Source: Branchiostoma belcheri (taxonomy: Eukaryota > Chordata > Leptocardii > Amphioxiformes > Branchiostomatidae). From it: a stretch of DNA of 64,000 bases. Within the stretch, counting starts at the first letter, position 1; each line of letters opens with the position of its first letter. Where the stretch lies: NCBI RefSeq assembly GCF_001625305.1, contig NW_017802379.1, positions 6,403,561 through 6,467,560 on the forward strand, in the 5' to 3' direction. Under the pieces are notes generated by a model. The model was not told where the DNA came from. It was given only the letters and a program-made list of their open reading frames with translations, and searched no databases. Below, in pieces: positions 22,011 through 33,600 of this stretch. Both the position numbers and the translations under genes were made by a program.

Positions 22011-22095
22011 GGCGCGCCAGGAGCCGTTAACACCGCATAACGCAGGCGGCAACGGCGTACAACCTTCCCCGGGGCTTTACTAAGGTTCACCGAAG
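22011..22095 (+). other. candidate noncoding first exon (donor at 22096)
   Basis: A GC- and CpG-rich stretch ends CACCGAAG followed by GTAAGAAAC at 22096, a strong splice donor. The next downstream acceptor that makes sense is at 25173, nine bases before the ATG of the two-exon gene. Joining the two would give a 5' untranslated first exon. The exon's start cannot be fixed, and the link is an inference. Confidence 0.3.
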
Positions 22096-22640
22096 GTAAG
22101 AAACTACATCAGCGCTCTATATAATGTCCTTGTTCTACATATGACATCAGCGAAAGGAATAATTGAGATCTATATTTTTGTATGTCTGTAGCCGCATGGG
22201 GGAGGGGGAGGGGTACACGTTTGGGTCACGCTGATAAGACGTTATTGGAGAAATATCCAGTTGTAGTTCGATGCCCTTTAGCAAAACGGCCGACGCGGTG
22301 TTTTCTATATAACAGGTAACGGAGGAATGATTGAATGAGGGGCGGTGACAGGCGACCGGAGGTCCGCAGTAGGCGTTCGTATTCAATAAACGGTTTTTGC
22401 AACATGGCGGTCTAGCTGGTACTTGTTGAGGTCTATACGTTCTTTAAACACATTTACCATGCACCTATGGGCCGGATAGGCGTCCTAGAAATTGCACCAC
22501 TGGTGGTAGTCACCCCCACGCATTTTTACGCACAGGGGGTTTATGTGTTAGTTGATATGCCTCGTGCGATGCTCAACATGGGAAAATGTCGTCATACAGC
22601 GTCCTACTGAGACCGTTACGCCAGCCGTGCTACAGTATAA

Positions 22641-22814
22641 TCTCCAAGCAGATCCCTTTCGGTGGCAAAAAGACAGTATCAAATTGGCCAGGCAGTATCC
22701 ATTAGCCAGAGAAGGTCGCTGGCCACCGACGGGTTGGTGGGGGTAGCGACAAAAAAAAAAAACGGCCATGTATAAAAAGCTAACGATCATTCCCCCACAA
22801 CCTCTGCTTGGAGA
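22641..22814. mobile_element. short MITE with TCTCCAAGCAG ends
   Basis: The left end TCTCCAAGCAGATC and right end CCTCTGCTTGGAGA are inverted repeats. The interior carries GACAGTATCAAATTGGCCAG and GGGGGTAGCGACAAAAA. Another copy with the same landmarks is at 36215-36381, and fragments are at about 20302-20345 and 24940-25062. Confidence 0.85.
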
Positions 22815-22977
22815 GTTACTGACAACCACCTGTCGTTATTCTAATGACAGGATACGCCGTGAAGACGCGTTAATGGCTCTACACAAGCCCCCGGCGCTGC
22901 CGGCTCACGGAACGACCTGCTCATTTCTAAGCTGATCTCGAATTGATCGATCCTTCGGGAGTTCCTGGCTTATTTCC

Positions 22978-23640
22978 GATTCTACAGGACTTCCAGTAGG
23001 TTTGGTGTCGTTAATCGTCTATCAGGGCGGCGTGTGTGTGCAGCAATCAATGATGTAGAAGATGGAGTTGGCTTTACCGGGAAGGTTCATTTTAGTTGTA
23101 TATAAGCCGAAGAGTCATCTTAACTTCAATAGTGCGATCCTAGAGGACTTCCAGTACGTCGTTAATCGTGTATCAGGGCCCCCAGATCGGCGTGTGTGTG
23201 CAACAATCAATGCCAGAAAGTATAAAAGATGAAGCTGGTTATTCGACTGGGAGGGTTCATTTTAGTGGTATATAAGCCGAAGAGTCGTCTTAACTTTAAT
23301 AGTGTGATTCTATAGGACTTCTTGGTACCGTTAAATGTTTATCAGGGCCCCCAGATTAAATTGGCGTGTGTGTGTGTACAACAATCAACGATATAAAAGA
23401 TGGAGCTGGTTGCTCGACTGGGAGGGTTCATTTTAGTTGTGTATAAGCCGAAGAGTCATCTTAACTTTAATGGTTCGATTCTGTAGGACTTTCAGTACAT
23501 TTGGTGTCGTTAATCGTCTATATCATGGCTCCCAGATCGGCGTGTGTGTGCAACAATCAATGATATAAAAGATGAAGCTGCTTATTCGACTGGGAAGGTT
23601 CATTTTAGTTGTATATAAGCCGAAGGGTCATTGTGACTTA
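22978..23640. repeat. four-unit ~165-bp tandem satellite with TATA-like motifs
   Basis: Units start near 22978, 23136, 23306 and 23477. Each contains, in order, GA(T/C)TCTA.AGGACTT, GTTAATCGT.TATCA, GGCGTGTGTGTG, CAACAATCAA, a TATAAAAGATG(G/A)AGCTGG-like box (degenerate in unit 1), GGTTCATTTTAGT and TATAAGCCGAAG. Repeats differ mainly by short indels. No reading frame persists through the units. Confidence 0.92.
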
Positions 23641-24607
23641 CTGCAAGCGTGGTCAATTGATACATACGCCGTGATAAGGTTTCCAGCCGCCTGAATCGCA
23701 TGTTTATGATTTGAATTAGGCTTGTGTTTACTGGTGGGGGGGTGATATGAGACAGGTCTGTTCCTCCTTGCCTGAACCATGCACCTACATGTACCCTGCG
23801 CTTAGATAAGCAGATGTTACGCAAATGTAGAATCAAAACATTTCGGCTAAGGTTTCAAGGAAAACATAGTGTCTGATCTAGGATAGGAAGCCCCGAGGTC
23901 TTAACATCGAAGGACATTAAAACCCATACTACGAGAGGATTCTGTCCCAGTTCATTAAAAAAATAATAACTGCGGTTCTGAGGATCGAATAGAAACTCTC
24001 TGGGTGAAATAATGACCACCCCTGGGGCTGGGAGCAATAATAGACCACAATTTCAACAAGAATTCCGAGATCTCAGACCTCCATGAAATATCTTGGTCCT
24101 GTGTGATGGTGACAGTGTCCTCTTCTCATTCACCAAGGGGTGTACAAGTCGACGTATTCGTGCAAGGCCCTAGGAACAACAGGTGTTAGCTGTGAAGGAG
24201 GTCATGTAACGAAAAACACCTGCGGAAACAGCACGCGCTACCAGATGTAGACATAATTCACATGCATTATACAACCTAATCTACTAAGAGCTATGTGGAA
24301 ACACAGACACAGACACACACACACGCACATGGGCACACACACACGCACACACGATGGGCGGCGTTATAGTGTGTACCCGTAATTCTGTTTGGAGCAAAGT
24401 AGTCTTGCGTAACGTTACGTAATACGTTAACATTTACGTATACAGACACGGCAGCGCCCATATATATATATATATATATTAGGCCTCGCTTATTCCTATT
24501 AACCCCTGAAGGGTTTCTGACTTGTTGGAACGGTGATAACTTGTGCTTGATAGCTCGAGCTCAGTCACTCACTCTTCCTCTTCGGTAAGCACAAGGCTCT
24601 CACAGGG
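23641..24607. other. intergenic with simple repeats
   Basis: No gene is seen. It contains an ACACAC-rich tract around 24300-24352 and a short (TA)n run near 24461-24480. Confidence 0.6.
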
Positions 24608-24780
24608 TCTCTTCTTATATTCGTCATTTGCCTTTGATACAGATCAAACCTAGCTCAAAGCTGTAGCTGTTCTTATAATGAAGAGTACTTTCACGCGTTC
24701 TCTTCTTATATCCGTCATTTGCCTTTGATACATATCAAACCTAGTTCAAAGCTGTAGCAGTTCTTATAATGAAGAGTATC
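24608..24780. repeat. ~92-bp tandem duplication
   Basis: Copies at about 24608-24690 and 24700-24780 share TCTCTTCTTATAT, CGTCATTTGCCTTTGATACA, TCAAACCTAG and TTCTTATAATGAAGAGTA with only a few differences. It lies about 400 bases upstream of the coding start at 25182. Confidence 0.88.
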
Positions 24781-24939
24781 CTACTAGTATTTGATAGCCT
24801 CTACAGTAGTGGCGATCAAGGCATCTATGAAGACTTCGATTCAGAGCTTGTACGTTGTGGATTGAAGCTTGTTGCCCCGTCTTGTTCTTTCATACACTGA
24901 AGTTAAACTTCAAGCAAACCCTTTGGTTGGCTGCAATAC

Positions 24940-25062
24940 GGTATCAAATTGGCAAGCCAGTATCAAATTGGCCAGACAGAATCCAATACGCTACAGAGGG
25001 CGGTCAATGCTTACAGGCGGCCACTGTTGACTGCAAAAGACTCAGAGAATCTGCTTGGAGGT
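24940..25062. mobile_element. truncated copy of the TCTCCAAGCAG MITE
   Basis: It contains two TATCAAATTGGC segments and ends with AATCTGCTTGGAGG, the inverted right end of the family. The left inverted repeat is missing. Confidence 0.65.
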
Positions 25063-25181
25063 TATTGACCGGCTAGTTTGTATATAAACGCTTCTAATTG
25101 TCATTGGTGTACATTTTGCACGCTCGACAATATTTGACAATGTTTTTTTTTGTTTGTTTCTACATGAGCGTAGGGAAGACG

Positions 25182-27676
25182 ATGGGAAGCGGCGCTAGCA
25201 AGGACAAGACCCCGCCGTACCCCCAGAAGACGGCGCGGTACATGGAGCCCGCCAGCAGCACCGACGTCACCGACATCAGCTCCGCAATACCGTCCATCTC
25301 AGACCCGTACGGGACGGACAGGGACCCCCGGCCGGGCAACGGTAGGGGAACACGCCCTTATTACCTTCGTCGGGAAGGTTATGTGTTAGATACACCATAT
25401 ATAGGGGTTGCAGATTTTTTTTACGGTTATAACTTGGGGTGTGGTGCATGTATCTTGGTAGGTAGGTTGGGGTTGGGACAGCCTAACAAAAGGGCCACGT
25501 GGAAACACACACACAAACCGTAAACACACACACGCACGCACGCACACACACATGCAAACACACACACACATACACACACACACGCACACACACAAACACA
25601 CACACACACACACACACGCACGCACACACACACACACACACGCACACAAACGCACACGCACACACGCACACACATGCACACGCATGTACACAGAGAGAGA
25701 GAATGAGAGAGAGAGAAAGAGAGAGACTCGGAGAGTGAGGTATGTCAAAAACAATACCTCCATCCTTCATGGAGGTAAATACAGGATAAGTCGCCACGAG
25801 ACAATGTACACGATTTCCTACGTCACGGTTGTGTAGCTACAGGGGAAAATACGTTACCTTACATATGTAGTCATGGCAACAGCAAATCAAATAACCATAC
25901 AGATAAAAAGATATAACTCGTCTGCTAATTCCAGATGGCACCATTGCCAATGGCGTCATATCTTCTCTGATATTTCTGAAACTGGAAGCAACGTTAGATT
26001 TTTGCATAAGCTTGACGCAAGTCCGTCTTTTCGTGACGACACAAGGTTGTCTAAAGATAACATAGACTGGCATTTAACAATGGTATTATACATCACGAGC
26101 CTATCTGGAGCTTAGAGCTACGTCATTTCGAAACCCCACATATATTTACATAGCGTTCGGTGACTTTTTAAACGATGTGCAGGATATTCTTCTCCTCCCA
26201 ACTCTCAACAAGTGACGTAAATGCCTGCACGCCCGCACAGTTGTAGAGCCATGGCTTGTCAGCTAGCTTCTAGGCCTAAGAAAATTCTGGTTCTGAATCA
26301 ACTAAAAGATGCTCATATTTTACCCCCAACAGTTAAGGAAAGTCCTTTTCTTCCTAGTTGTTACAGTTTTTCCATCCATCAATGCAGTAGTTTGAGTAAA
26401 AGTTCAAAATTCATTGTTTTATTTAGATATTGACCCAGCCTTTTGTGTTGACTTCATGGCGCCTATCGTAGCATTTGTGGCTATAATAGGATGTCTGTTT
26501 TTATTTCCTATTTTTTCAGTCTTTTCGCTTCATATTTTTTTTCTGAAAAAATCCGAGAACCAACAAATTAGATTGGTGTGGCCTAGGCTTAGTAAGCAAA
26601 TCACGATTTTAAGGTCAGGTGTACGTAAGCTTCCATCGCGTGCGTGGATCTTTCTGTCTGACTTTCACGTATGCCCTTGTCGCACCAATGACGTACATAT
26701 GATTTTACCAGTCCTTGTATTTCACCACTTACGTCAACTGTGCAATTCCTCCGCTAAGTCTCTTCGCCTTGGGTTAGCGTCAAACGCTGTCACGATATGA
26801 TCCCATCTAACAATGCTGAAAATATCTAATACCACCAAATCCTGATCTTTGACTTCTCTCGGAGTACATGTATTTGCTTTTGGGAACGTACATTATCCTG
26901 GGATATCACTGACGCACGTCACTAGCTAGCTTTTCTATTAGTAAGTAAAGTGAAAACGTCGTCATTTTTTGGTCCCGGGATTTTCAGCTTGTTACGGTAG
27001 AACCGACCGACTGTCGGCGGCAAGAATTTCTGCCGTCGACTTTATTCCATATCAGAAGACATCTGAAATTGCACGACCTAAGAACGACATAAAACTGCTG
27101 CGACATTCGTAAACCTGTCGTATGACTAATATGACATAATATTACAAGCTATATTTACCAGAGTGACATATTGTTTTTGCTACATTTCCTCTTCTTCTTC
27201 CCTTCCAAACACTGACCTGGCCAATGACCTGATTTGTTGACGTCTCTCACCATGGTAACTGGTGTTGGGTTACATAATGTTGCAATTTCATAGTAGGAGG
27301 GATTTATACTCCTGTCTGACTATATATATGAATGTATTTGAGTACGAATTAACAGAGCAGACCATATGCGAAGGTAAACATTATGCATTTGCTTTGCAAA
27401 TGTTACCTTTCTTGTTTTCTTTCTCTTTTTTTCTCAGGAATAAAAAACACGGTGGGCACTAAGGACGACGTTGACGATGATGATGATGATGATGGTGCGC
27501 GGCTAGACTGTTACGAGGTGGCGCGGAGGATCGACTACATCAAGAACGAACTGTCCAAGGGCAGGTACAACATAGACCTCCAAAAACTGGACCAGTCCAA
27601 ACTAAATAAGGACGCAAAGGACGCCAATAATATGCAAACCCTGACAGAAGAACCGACGGAGCCTCTGGGAAAATGA
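25182..27676 (+). CDS. unrecognised small, probably N-myristoylated acidic protein
   Basis: Two coding exons: 25182-25341 and 27438-27676. They join in phase 1 and encode about 132 residues. The ATG is preceded by an acceptor (TAG at 25171-25173, after a T-rich tract). The N-terminus MGSGASKDK fits the N-myristoylation pattern, with Gly2, small residues at 5 and 6, and a basic residue at 7. A basic, Ser/Pro-rich segment follows. After the junction there is an acidic run with seven consecutive Asp, then a predicted amphipathic helix (CYEVARRIDYIKNELSKGRY), and a Lys/Asp-rich tail ending EPLGK. No cysteine cluster, transmembrane segment or catalytic motif is seen. Membrane attachment by a fatty acid is inferred from the N-terminus only. 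I do not recognise the family. An AATAAA at 28317-28322 could end the transcript. Confidence 0.72.
25504..25735. repeat. compound (CA)n-(GA)n microsatellite
   Basis: About 190 bases of imperfect CA repeats followed by a GA-rich tract, in the intron of the two-exon gene. Long frames of alternating Thr-His on the plus strand or Cys-Val on the minus strand are products of the repeat. Confidence 0.95.
26271..26586. mobile_element. MITE with TAGGCC(ACACCAATTT) ends, diverged copy
   Basis: The right end reads ACCAACAAATTAGATTGGTG then TGGCCTA, the reverse complement of the family terminus TAGGCCACACCAATTT. The interior (GATGCTCATATTTT, TTGACTTCATGGC, ATAGGATGTCT) matches the copy at 62125-62498. 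The left end is diverged. It lies in the intron of the two-exon gene. Confidence 0.8.
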
Positions 27677-29800
27677 CACCAACTGGTTTGACCAAAAATT
27701 GACTTCAAATAATAGCGAACTATGCCAAAAAGTATCTGTGACAATTCGTAGATGCAAGTTTTACAATGGTTAAGCAAGCAATAGTCAAGGCACAAGCGCA
27801 AAAGGACGTGTTTGTGTGATTTTCGGTCTTATTCATTTGGACGTTATACGTGCATTTGGACGTTATACGTACATTGCACGGCAATTGTAGAAGGTACATC
27901 GTACAGTAGAGCTACACTCCCATGCATAAAACGTAGGATTCACCTTTAGGATAGAGGGAATAACCGTTGAGGTAGCCATCACTAGTAATTCCCTTTACAT
28001 GACGTTTATTACCACAGATGCCGCACGCAGAATTACGATTATGCTCAAAAGAGACCGCCAGCGTGAGGTTTTCTTGCCATTTTATGTCCGCCAGCGCTCA
28101 ACTTGTCGGAATATGATGTCCCTGTACAGATTATTAATTCTCAACTGTGATGCTTACATATCATCATCAGGACCTGATACGGGTATACGCCTCTAGCTTT
28201 GAGTCCATCCTTTGAGCAATCCAACTTTCGCAAATTGATATTGTGCCCCAAAATACCGATTTCCTGTGATTTAATTATACGTTTGGAGAAGAATATACGG
28301 CAGAACTGCGCCTAAAATAAAAGTTATTTATTTCATATTCTTGCTTCGTGTCTGTGAATAATTCTATTCTGCTAACTTGCCTACAGTCGACGTGACCGGA
28401 GTTTTGAAACGGGCTCTTTGCAAATCACAAGTGCGTTAGGAGGGCCAGTGAAGAATCGACATTCAACAGAATGACGCCAGCCCGCCGTCTGACGTTCTCA
28501 GAGACTTTGTAGTACTCTCCGGCTCCCTCATTTTCAACAAAGTGCTACTCCAAAGAGCACTGACATTCGCACTCCTTTTTTGGCGTAATAAAAGGCCGAA
28601 GCAGACAACGCGTCGACGGCGCAAACGTACTGTATTCATCAAGTACACACCTAGATACGGGACGGCAATCATGATCATCAGCGTTGCAATTTTCCACTCC
28701 AGAGACACTCAGCCAGATTGTACGGTACTATAATCACATGATTAGAGTGGCACAGGAAAATTTGGCCCGACAAATCTAGGTTAAACCTTTAGTCTCAACT
28801 GTGCAATCGCAATGACTGCTTGTGTGAGAGAAATCTCTACATCTGACTTCACGGCCTTGCCATTCAGTCTAGACAGAATAGACGTAGAAAATATATGGGA
28901 GGATTTTCAATTCGCGTTCACTGTGTGCGTATATTTTATGCTTCCTTCTAATGTCTACTGCCTGTTTTTTTTATGTCTGGACATGTACTGGCATGCTACT
29001 AAGTTATTGTAAAAATCACTTTAATGATGAAATAGAAGCAATTCTATACTTTCTTGACGACAATCTAAGAGCTTGTTTTCGTACACATCTTACTTAAATG
29101 CTTGAGTAAGATGATATGGAGTTAATACAAGTAGATTACATAACAAGCACCCTTTATGTAAGAATATGCCCATATGATATGCAAGCAGATGGTGGCACAG
29201 CGAATATGAAAATAATCATAGTGTTACAAGAGTAAAATTACATTTGATTATGACAAAGAGTGAAAACAACGCCTGATTGCATCAGATAACGTTACTTCAT
29301 CGTCTCTAGACTGCAATTTAATATTGTAATAATTACAGATTGAAGAATGAATTATGCTTATGAATATTTCCAATGAAAATTATTGCAGAAGATAGGGAAA
29401 TGTCATTCTCGCAGGCGCACAATTATGGAAGAAGCTCGATGTTTATTGCATGCTATATAATTGCTACATTCCAAACATGCTACATAGGGATGGCCACTAG
29501 TACTACATTCCATTATATGACGTAGGTACCTAGGCCAGACAATACGCTACTGAGCAAGCAATTACGCAAATATTCACCGGCCATATTGCCCATTATCTAG
29601 AGATAAAGGAAGAATTATTTTGATTTCTTGGCAGAGAACAAGGAATGACCTTTCAGCACTGGTTGGCAAGATGGAATTTTCAAATAATCTTTGATAAAAC
29701 AGGTGGTATTTGTCCAGATGGGATAGACTGGATTCATCAGTTCTCACGGTAGATACTTGGCGTGGGCGTGCTTTAGTATCCAAGCAGGTGTGTGTGTGTG
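27677..29800. other. 3' flank and intergenic region
   Basis: No gene is recognised. A 19-bp unit, CATTTGGACGTTATACGTG, occurs twice head-to-tail at 27834-27871. AATAAA at 28317-28322 is a candidate polyadenylation signal for the upstream gene. A GT tract leads into the assembly gap at 29801. Confidence 0.5.
28317..28322 (+). terminator. candidate polyadenylation signal AATAAA
   Basis: Canonical hexamer about 640 bases after the stop of the two-exon gene, followed by T-rich sequence. Other AATAAA hexamers are not excluded as the true signal. Confidence 0.35.
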
Positions 29801-29820
29801 NNNNNNNNNNNNNNNNNNNN
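29801..29820. other. assembly gap (20 N)
   Basis: Twenty Ns between a GT tract and a G-rich run; the true length is unknown. Confidence 0.99.
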
Positions 29821-29872
29821 TGGTGGGGGGGGGGGGTTAGATAGTCAGTACGACTGAACTAAGACCATTTTC

Positions 29873-30175
29873 CCACTAGGATAAAATTGTCCGGATCGAG
29901 CCGAACAGATTTTTTTTCATCAATACACAACAAAAAAATAGCAGTACGTATAGTATAGTATACGTATACGCTGTACTCAAATTTACAACTTCTTTGAACA
30001 GTACCCACACAATAAGATACACACAAGCCGAATACTAGTAGACTGGCCATCGGCTTCGGTCCGGTCAACTTTCCCCTGGTGGGAACGATCCCGATCCGGC
30101 TCGGTTCGGCTTGATTCGAACCAGCAACCATCCACCTCGCGAGGTGGACAATTTTAACCTATTGTGAAATGGGCC
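29873..30175. mobile_element. diverged relative of the 16096 palindromic MITE
   Basis: The left end GACCATTTTCCCACTAGGAT followed by AAAATTG and the right end CAATTTTAACC then TATTGTGAAATGGGCC are inverted repeats. The left end matches the terminus of the element at 16096-16432. Inside, CGGATCGAGCCGAA and TTCGGCTTGATTCG also pair. The arms are less perfect than in the other copy. Confidence 0.75.
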
Positions 30176-30677
30176 TTATTCACAAGTGATGACGATTTGC
30201 CACAACCTCATACACACAAAATGACCGGAAATAGTCCACCCTCAGGCCCTAACCCTACTCATACATTTTCTTCTTCCAATGCGTACTGTATGGTACTCGT
30301 ACATCCCGTAACAATGACAGACCTTCTACAGCACTAACCCTCCGTCCCAGAGGACCTTTTGTGGACAAATGTTGCTAGGGTGAAGAAGGATGGACATAGC
30401 CAGCAAATCTGGGTCAACACAAGCATGTCCCACAGAAGCGTCATACGTGACTGAACATGGGGTGGGATATACCAGTAACCCTAGGCATTCCTTCTGTCCA
30501 AACCGGTTGGGTGTGTCAGAAATGAATACAGAACATGCAAATGAATCAGAACAGAGAAGCGATGGAGGTACATCTTGGAAATCCACGCCATGTGACGCCA
30601 TGTCACAACTGAAAGTCTGACATTTGTTTTTTATTTGTCATGATGATAACGTCAACCATTTGATATTCTTCAAGAGG
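30176..30677 (+). other. 5' flank of the sialyltransferase gene
   Basis: No gene is recognised. It precedes the first in-frame ATG at 30678, and a frame stays open for about 50 bases upstream without another ATG. Promoter elements could not be assigned. Confidence 0.4.
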
Positions 30678-33600
30678 ATGAGTGTGGCCTCCCCGGAAAA
30701 GTTAACTGTGTCGGTGCAGGTAGACTGCATCCTGGACTGTCTACCCCAGTTCTGCCTGCGTCCCAAATGTCGTCTGAAATCTTTGGCCGTCTCCTGCTTG
30801 GCGCTCGGCGTGCTGGGGTCGTGTTTAGTCCTGACTGTCTACTCCAATGATGTCAATGTGTAAGTAAACTGGTCTGTTTTTTTAATTCACACTCACACAG
30901 TTACATGAGGCAAGAAAAAAAGGTTGAGAGAGAGATATTATCAAGATACCTGTAGCTACGCAAGGCTAGTAGGCTAATATTCCAGGTTTACCTTGATAAA
31001 CGAGACAAAACATGAACATATGTATGCAGATGTGCACTTCATGTTGTTTACGCCACCTCTGTACAGTTAACGAATGTTCAAACCTCTTGTTTTTCTCTTA
31101 AGATTTCAAAATCAGTTGTTACAGAAAAAAAACTAGTAGTATACGAACTGAAATCATTCCAATGCTGTTAAGTGGCGGTAATTTTTCGCCATCTTCGTGG
31201 TGAAATATTGACCAATGACTGTAACAAAAACGTCACCGAACCGTAGGCTCTTAAAGCCCGTTATGTAGTTGCAAAAATTGAGCCACAAATCCCAGGGGAG
31301 ATTTCCTTGTTGCAGACAATTTGGAATCTGGGTCAAACGACTTAACTATACTCAGGGCGGCCGCTTATATCGTGCTTGCTGTTTCTTTGAACACGTTGTT
31401 CTGAAGAGAAGGTTCAGGTCAATAAAGACAGCCGATCGTGTGAAAGATGAAGTAGGAAGAATGACTGAATGAGTTCACTGAATGACTACATGAATTCATG
31501 ACATGCAGTGACTCATTGAGGTAAAGAAAACAAACAAACATTCTGTAGCATATGATTTTATCAACAGTAAAACACACGTTTTGTTTGTTTTATTTTCTAA
31601 CGTAGGATACCATCGAAGCGAGCCGAATTTGGAGCAATATTTGGTGCATCCTGGAGTGCAACAAGGTGAACACTAGCTTACTAGTTAGCTTTCCGCAAAT
31701 GTAAGAATTGTCACAGATTTTTTCTTCAACACCTGCATACATGGGTACTGAAAAGACACTATCTGGCTATTTTAGCAAACAGGTGTAGTAACATGTCGTT
31801 TTCTTTCTTTACATGTAGTTCAGAAGCGACACCAAGCGAAAGATATGAAGAACAACAGGAACACAATTCTTTTGCTACAGGGAAGGACTGGCAAATGAAC
31901 AAGACGGCACTGTTACACTTGAGGTGTGGGAAGTATGGTGTGTGTGTGTGTGGGGGGGGAGGGGGGTGGCTAAATGTCGTTCTCGATTTATAATCAAAAT
32001 ATTTTCATGGTTATTGTTATCCTTCATAGTACGCGGTTGCTTGCCACAATATTTAACATTACGATACTTGCGACTTTCTATTTTTGCTTGTCATCTTATG
32101 CTTCTTCTGGCGAAGCTTACAGAGATTTCTTCATATAGATTGTTCAATATTATCATCACACACAGATATCTAACCTCCTTTCACGGATACAGATGAAATT
32201 TTGATAATTGGTTGTTCTGCACCAATAGGCAACATCTTGACCCGTTACAAACGGCCAAGACATTTGTACTTAGCCAAGAGGACTCCGCCAAGAAAAGGAG
32301 AGTCCCGTTCCTGTTCAGACCCGGACCCAAAGACTCACTGTACATGAAAGACGACATGTACTACAGTCTGCCAAAGGTAAGAATACGCTCAGGGAAACTG
32401 TTAGATTAACTACGTACTTTTTTTTATTCCAACATATAATCACCAGACGTGGTGACGGCACACTCAAGTTTTATCAAATTATATTAATGCCGTCACCAAC
32501 ACAGGAGACAATACATGACAGGACAATACTCATTTCCACCTGAGTTAAGTGAGAAAAGTCGTGTAAAGTGCCTTTTCCAAGGGCACAAGATCGGTGACAT
32601 GTCAGGACTCGAACCCGGGACCTCTAGGTTCCGAGTCGCGCACTCTGCCGCTACGCCACACGACCCCACAAACTACGTACTTCTTACCATCAACACTACG
32701 CTAGTTCAGCAACAAATGTTGGATGGTGCAAAATACGTGTGCCGAACAATGCAAGCTCATATTAGCATAAAAGTTAAGCTGAGTTGGTAAAATACATGAA
32801 GAAAATCAAACTCCATGTCAAAAAAAAAATTCACTCACCAGAAATTTTCGACTGAATCGCTCAGTCTTCATCAGCTTTATGACCCAAGTTCCAACATTTA
32901 TTACAAGACATGGCGACGGCACACAAAAGTTTTTGCGACTTATTTTTATGCCGCCACCAACGCAGACAAACGCATGAACGGACAACAGATATACTCATTT
33001 TCACCTGAGTAAAGTGAGGAAATTCGTGTAAATCGTTTTTCCGAAAGGCACAAGATCGGTGTCATGGCAGGATTCAAACTCCGGACCTCTTGGTTTCGAG
33101 CCGAACGCTCCATCGTTACGTCACACGATCCCATGCATATCCGTCCGTTAGTTCTCACGGTTCTATCTCTATCAAATCTAGGTCAGTCCCTTCAGTGGTC
33201 GGTCGCTAGGCGTGTGCAGTTTGGTTGGCAACGGCGGCATCTTGACTGGAAGCAACTGCGGTGACCAAATAGATTCTAGTGATTTCGTGATCAGGTAAGT
33301 TTACTGTATGGTTATCGATGAGTTTTACATGATAAAATGATGCTCATAAATAGTTTAGACGGAAATGTTAAGAGAAGGTAAAAAGAATTCTTGAATTAAG
33401 ATGATTTGTTTGGTTTGGTCTTCCTTTAATGCTCACGATCATGATAATGATCATTCTGGCATACTCATTTTCACTTGACCCAATGGCACAAGATAAGTGA
33501 CTTGGTAGGATTCGAACTCTTGGTTCTGAGCCGAATACTCTGCCGTCACGCCACGCAACCCCACTTTAATACATATTTGCAATTTATATAATAGGTTCAA

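Noticed and set aside
22978..23640. A CRISPR-like array
   Set aside because: The units are whole ~165-bp tandem repeats without short constant repeats separated by unique spacers, and the genome is eukaryotic.
25386..25836. Several frames of Cys-Val or Thr-His repeats
   Set aside because: They translate the (CA)n/(GA)n microsatellite and have no independent coding evidence.
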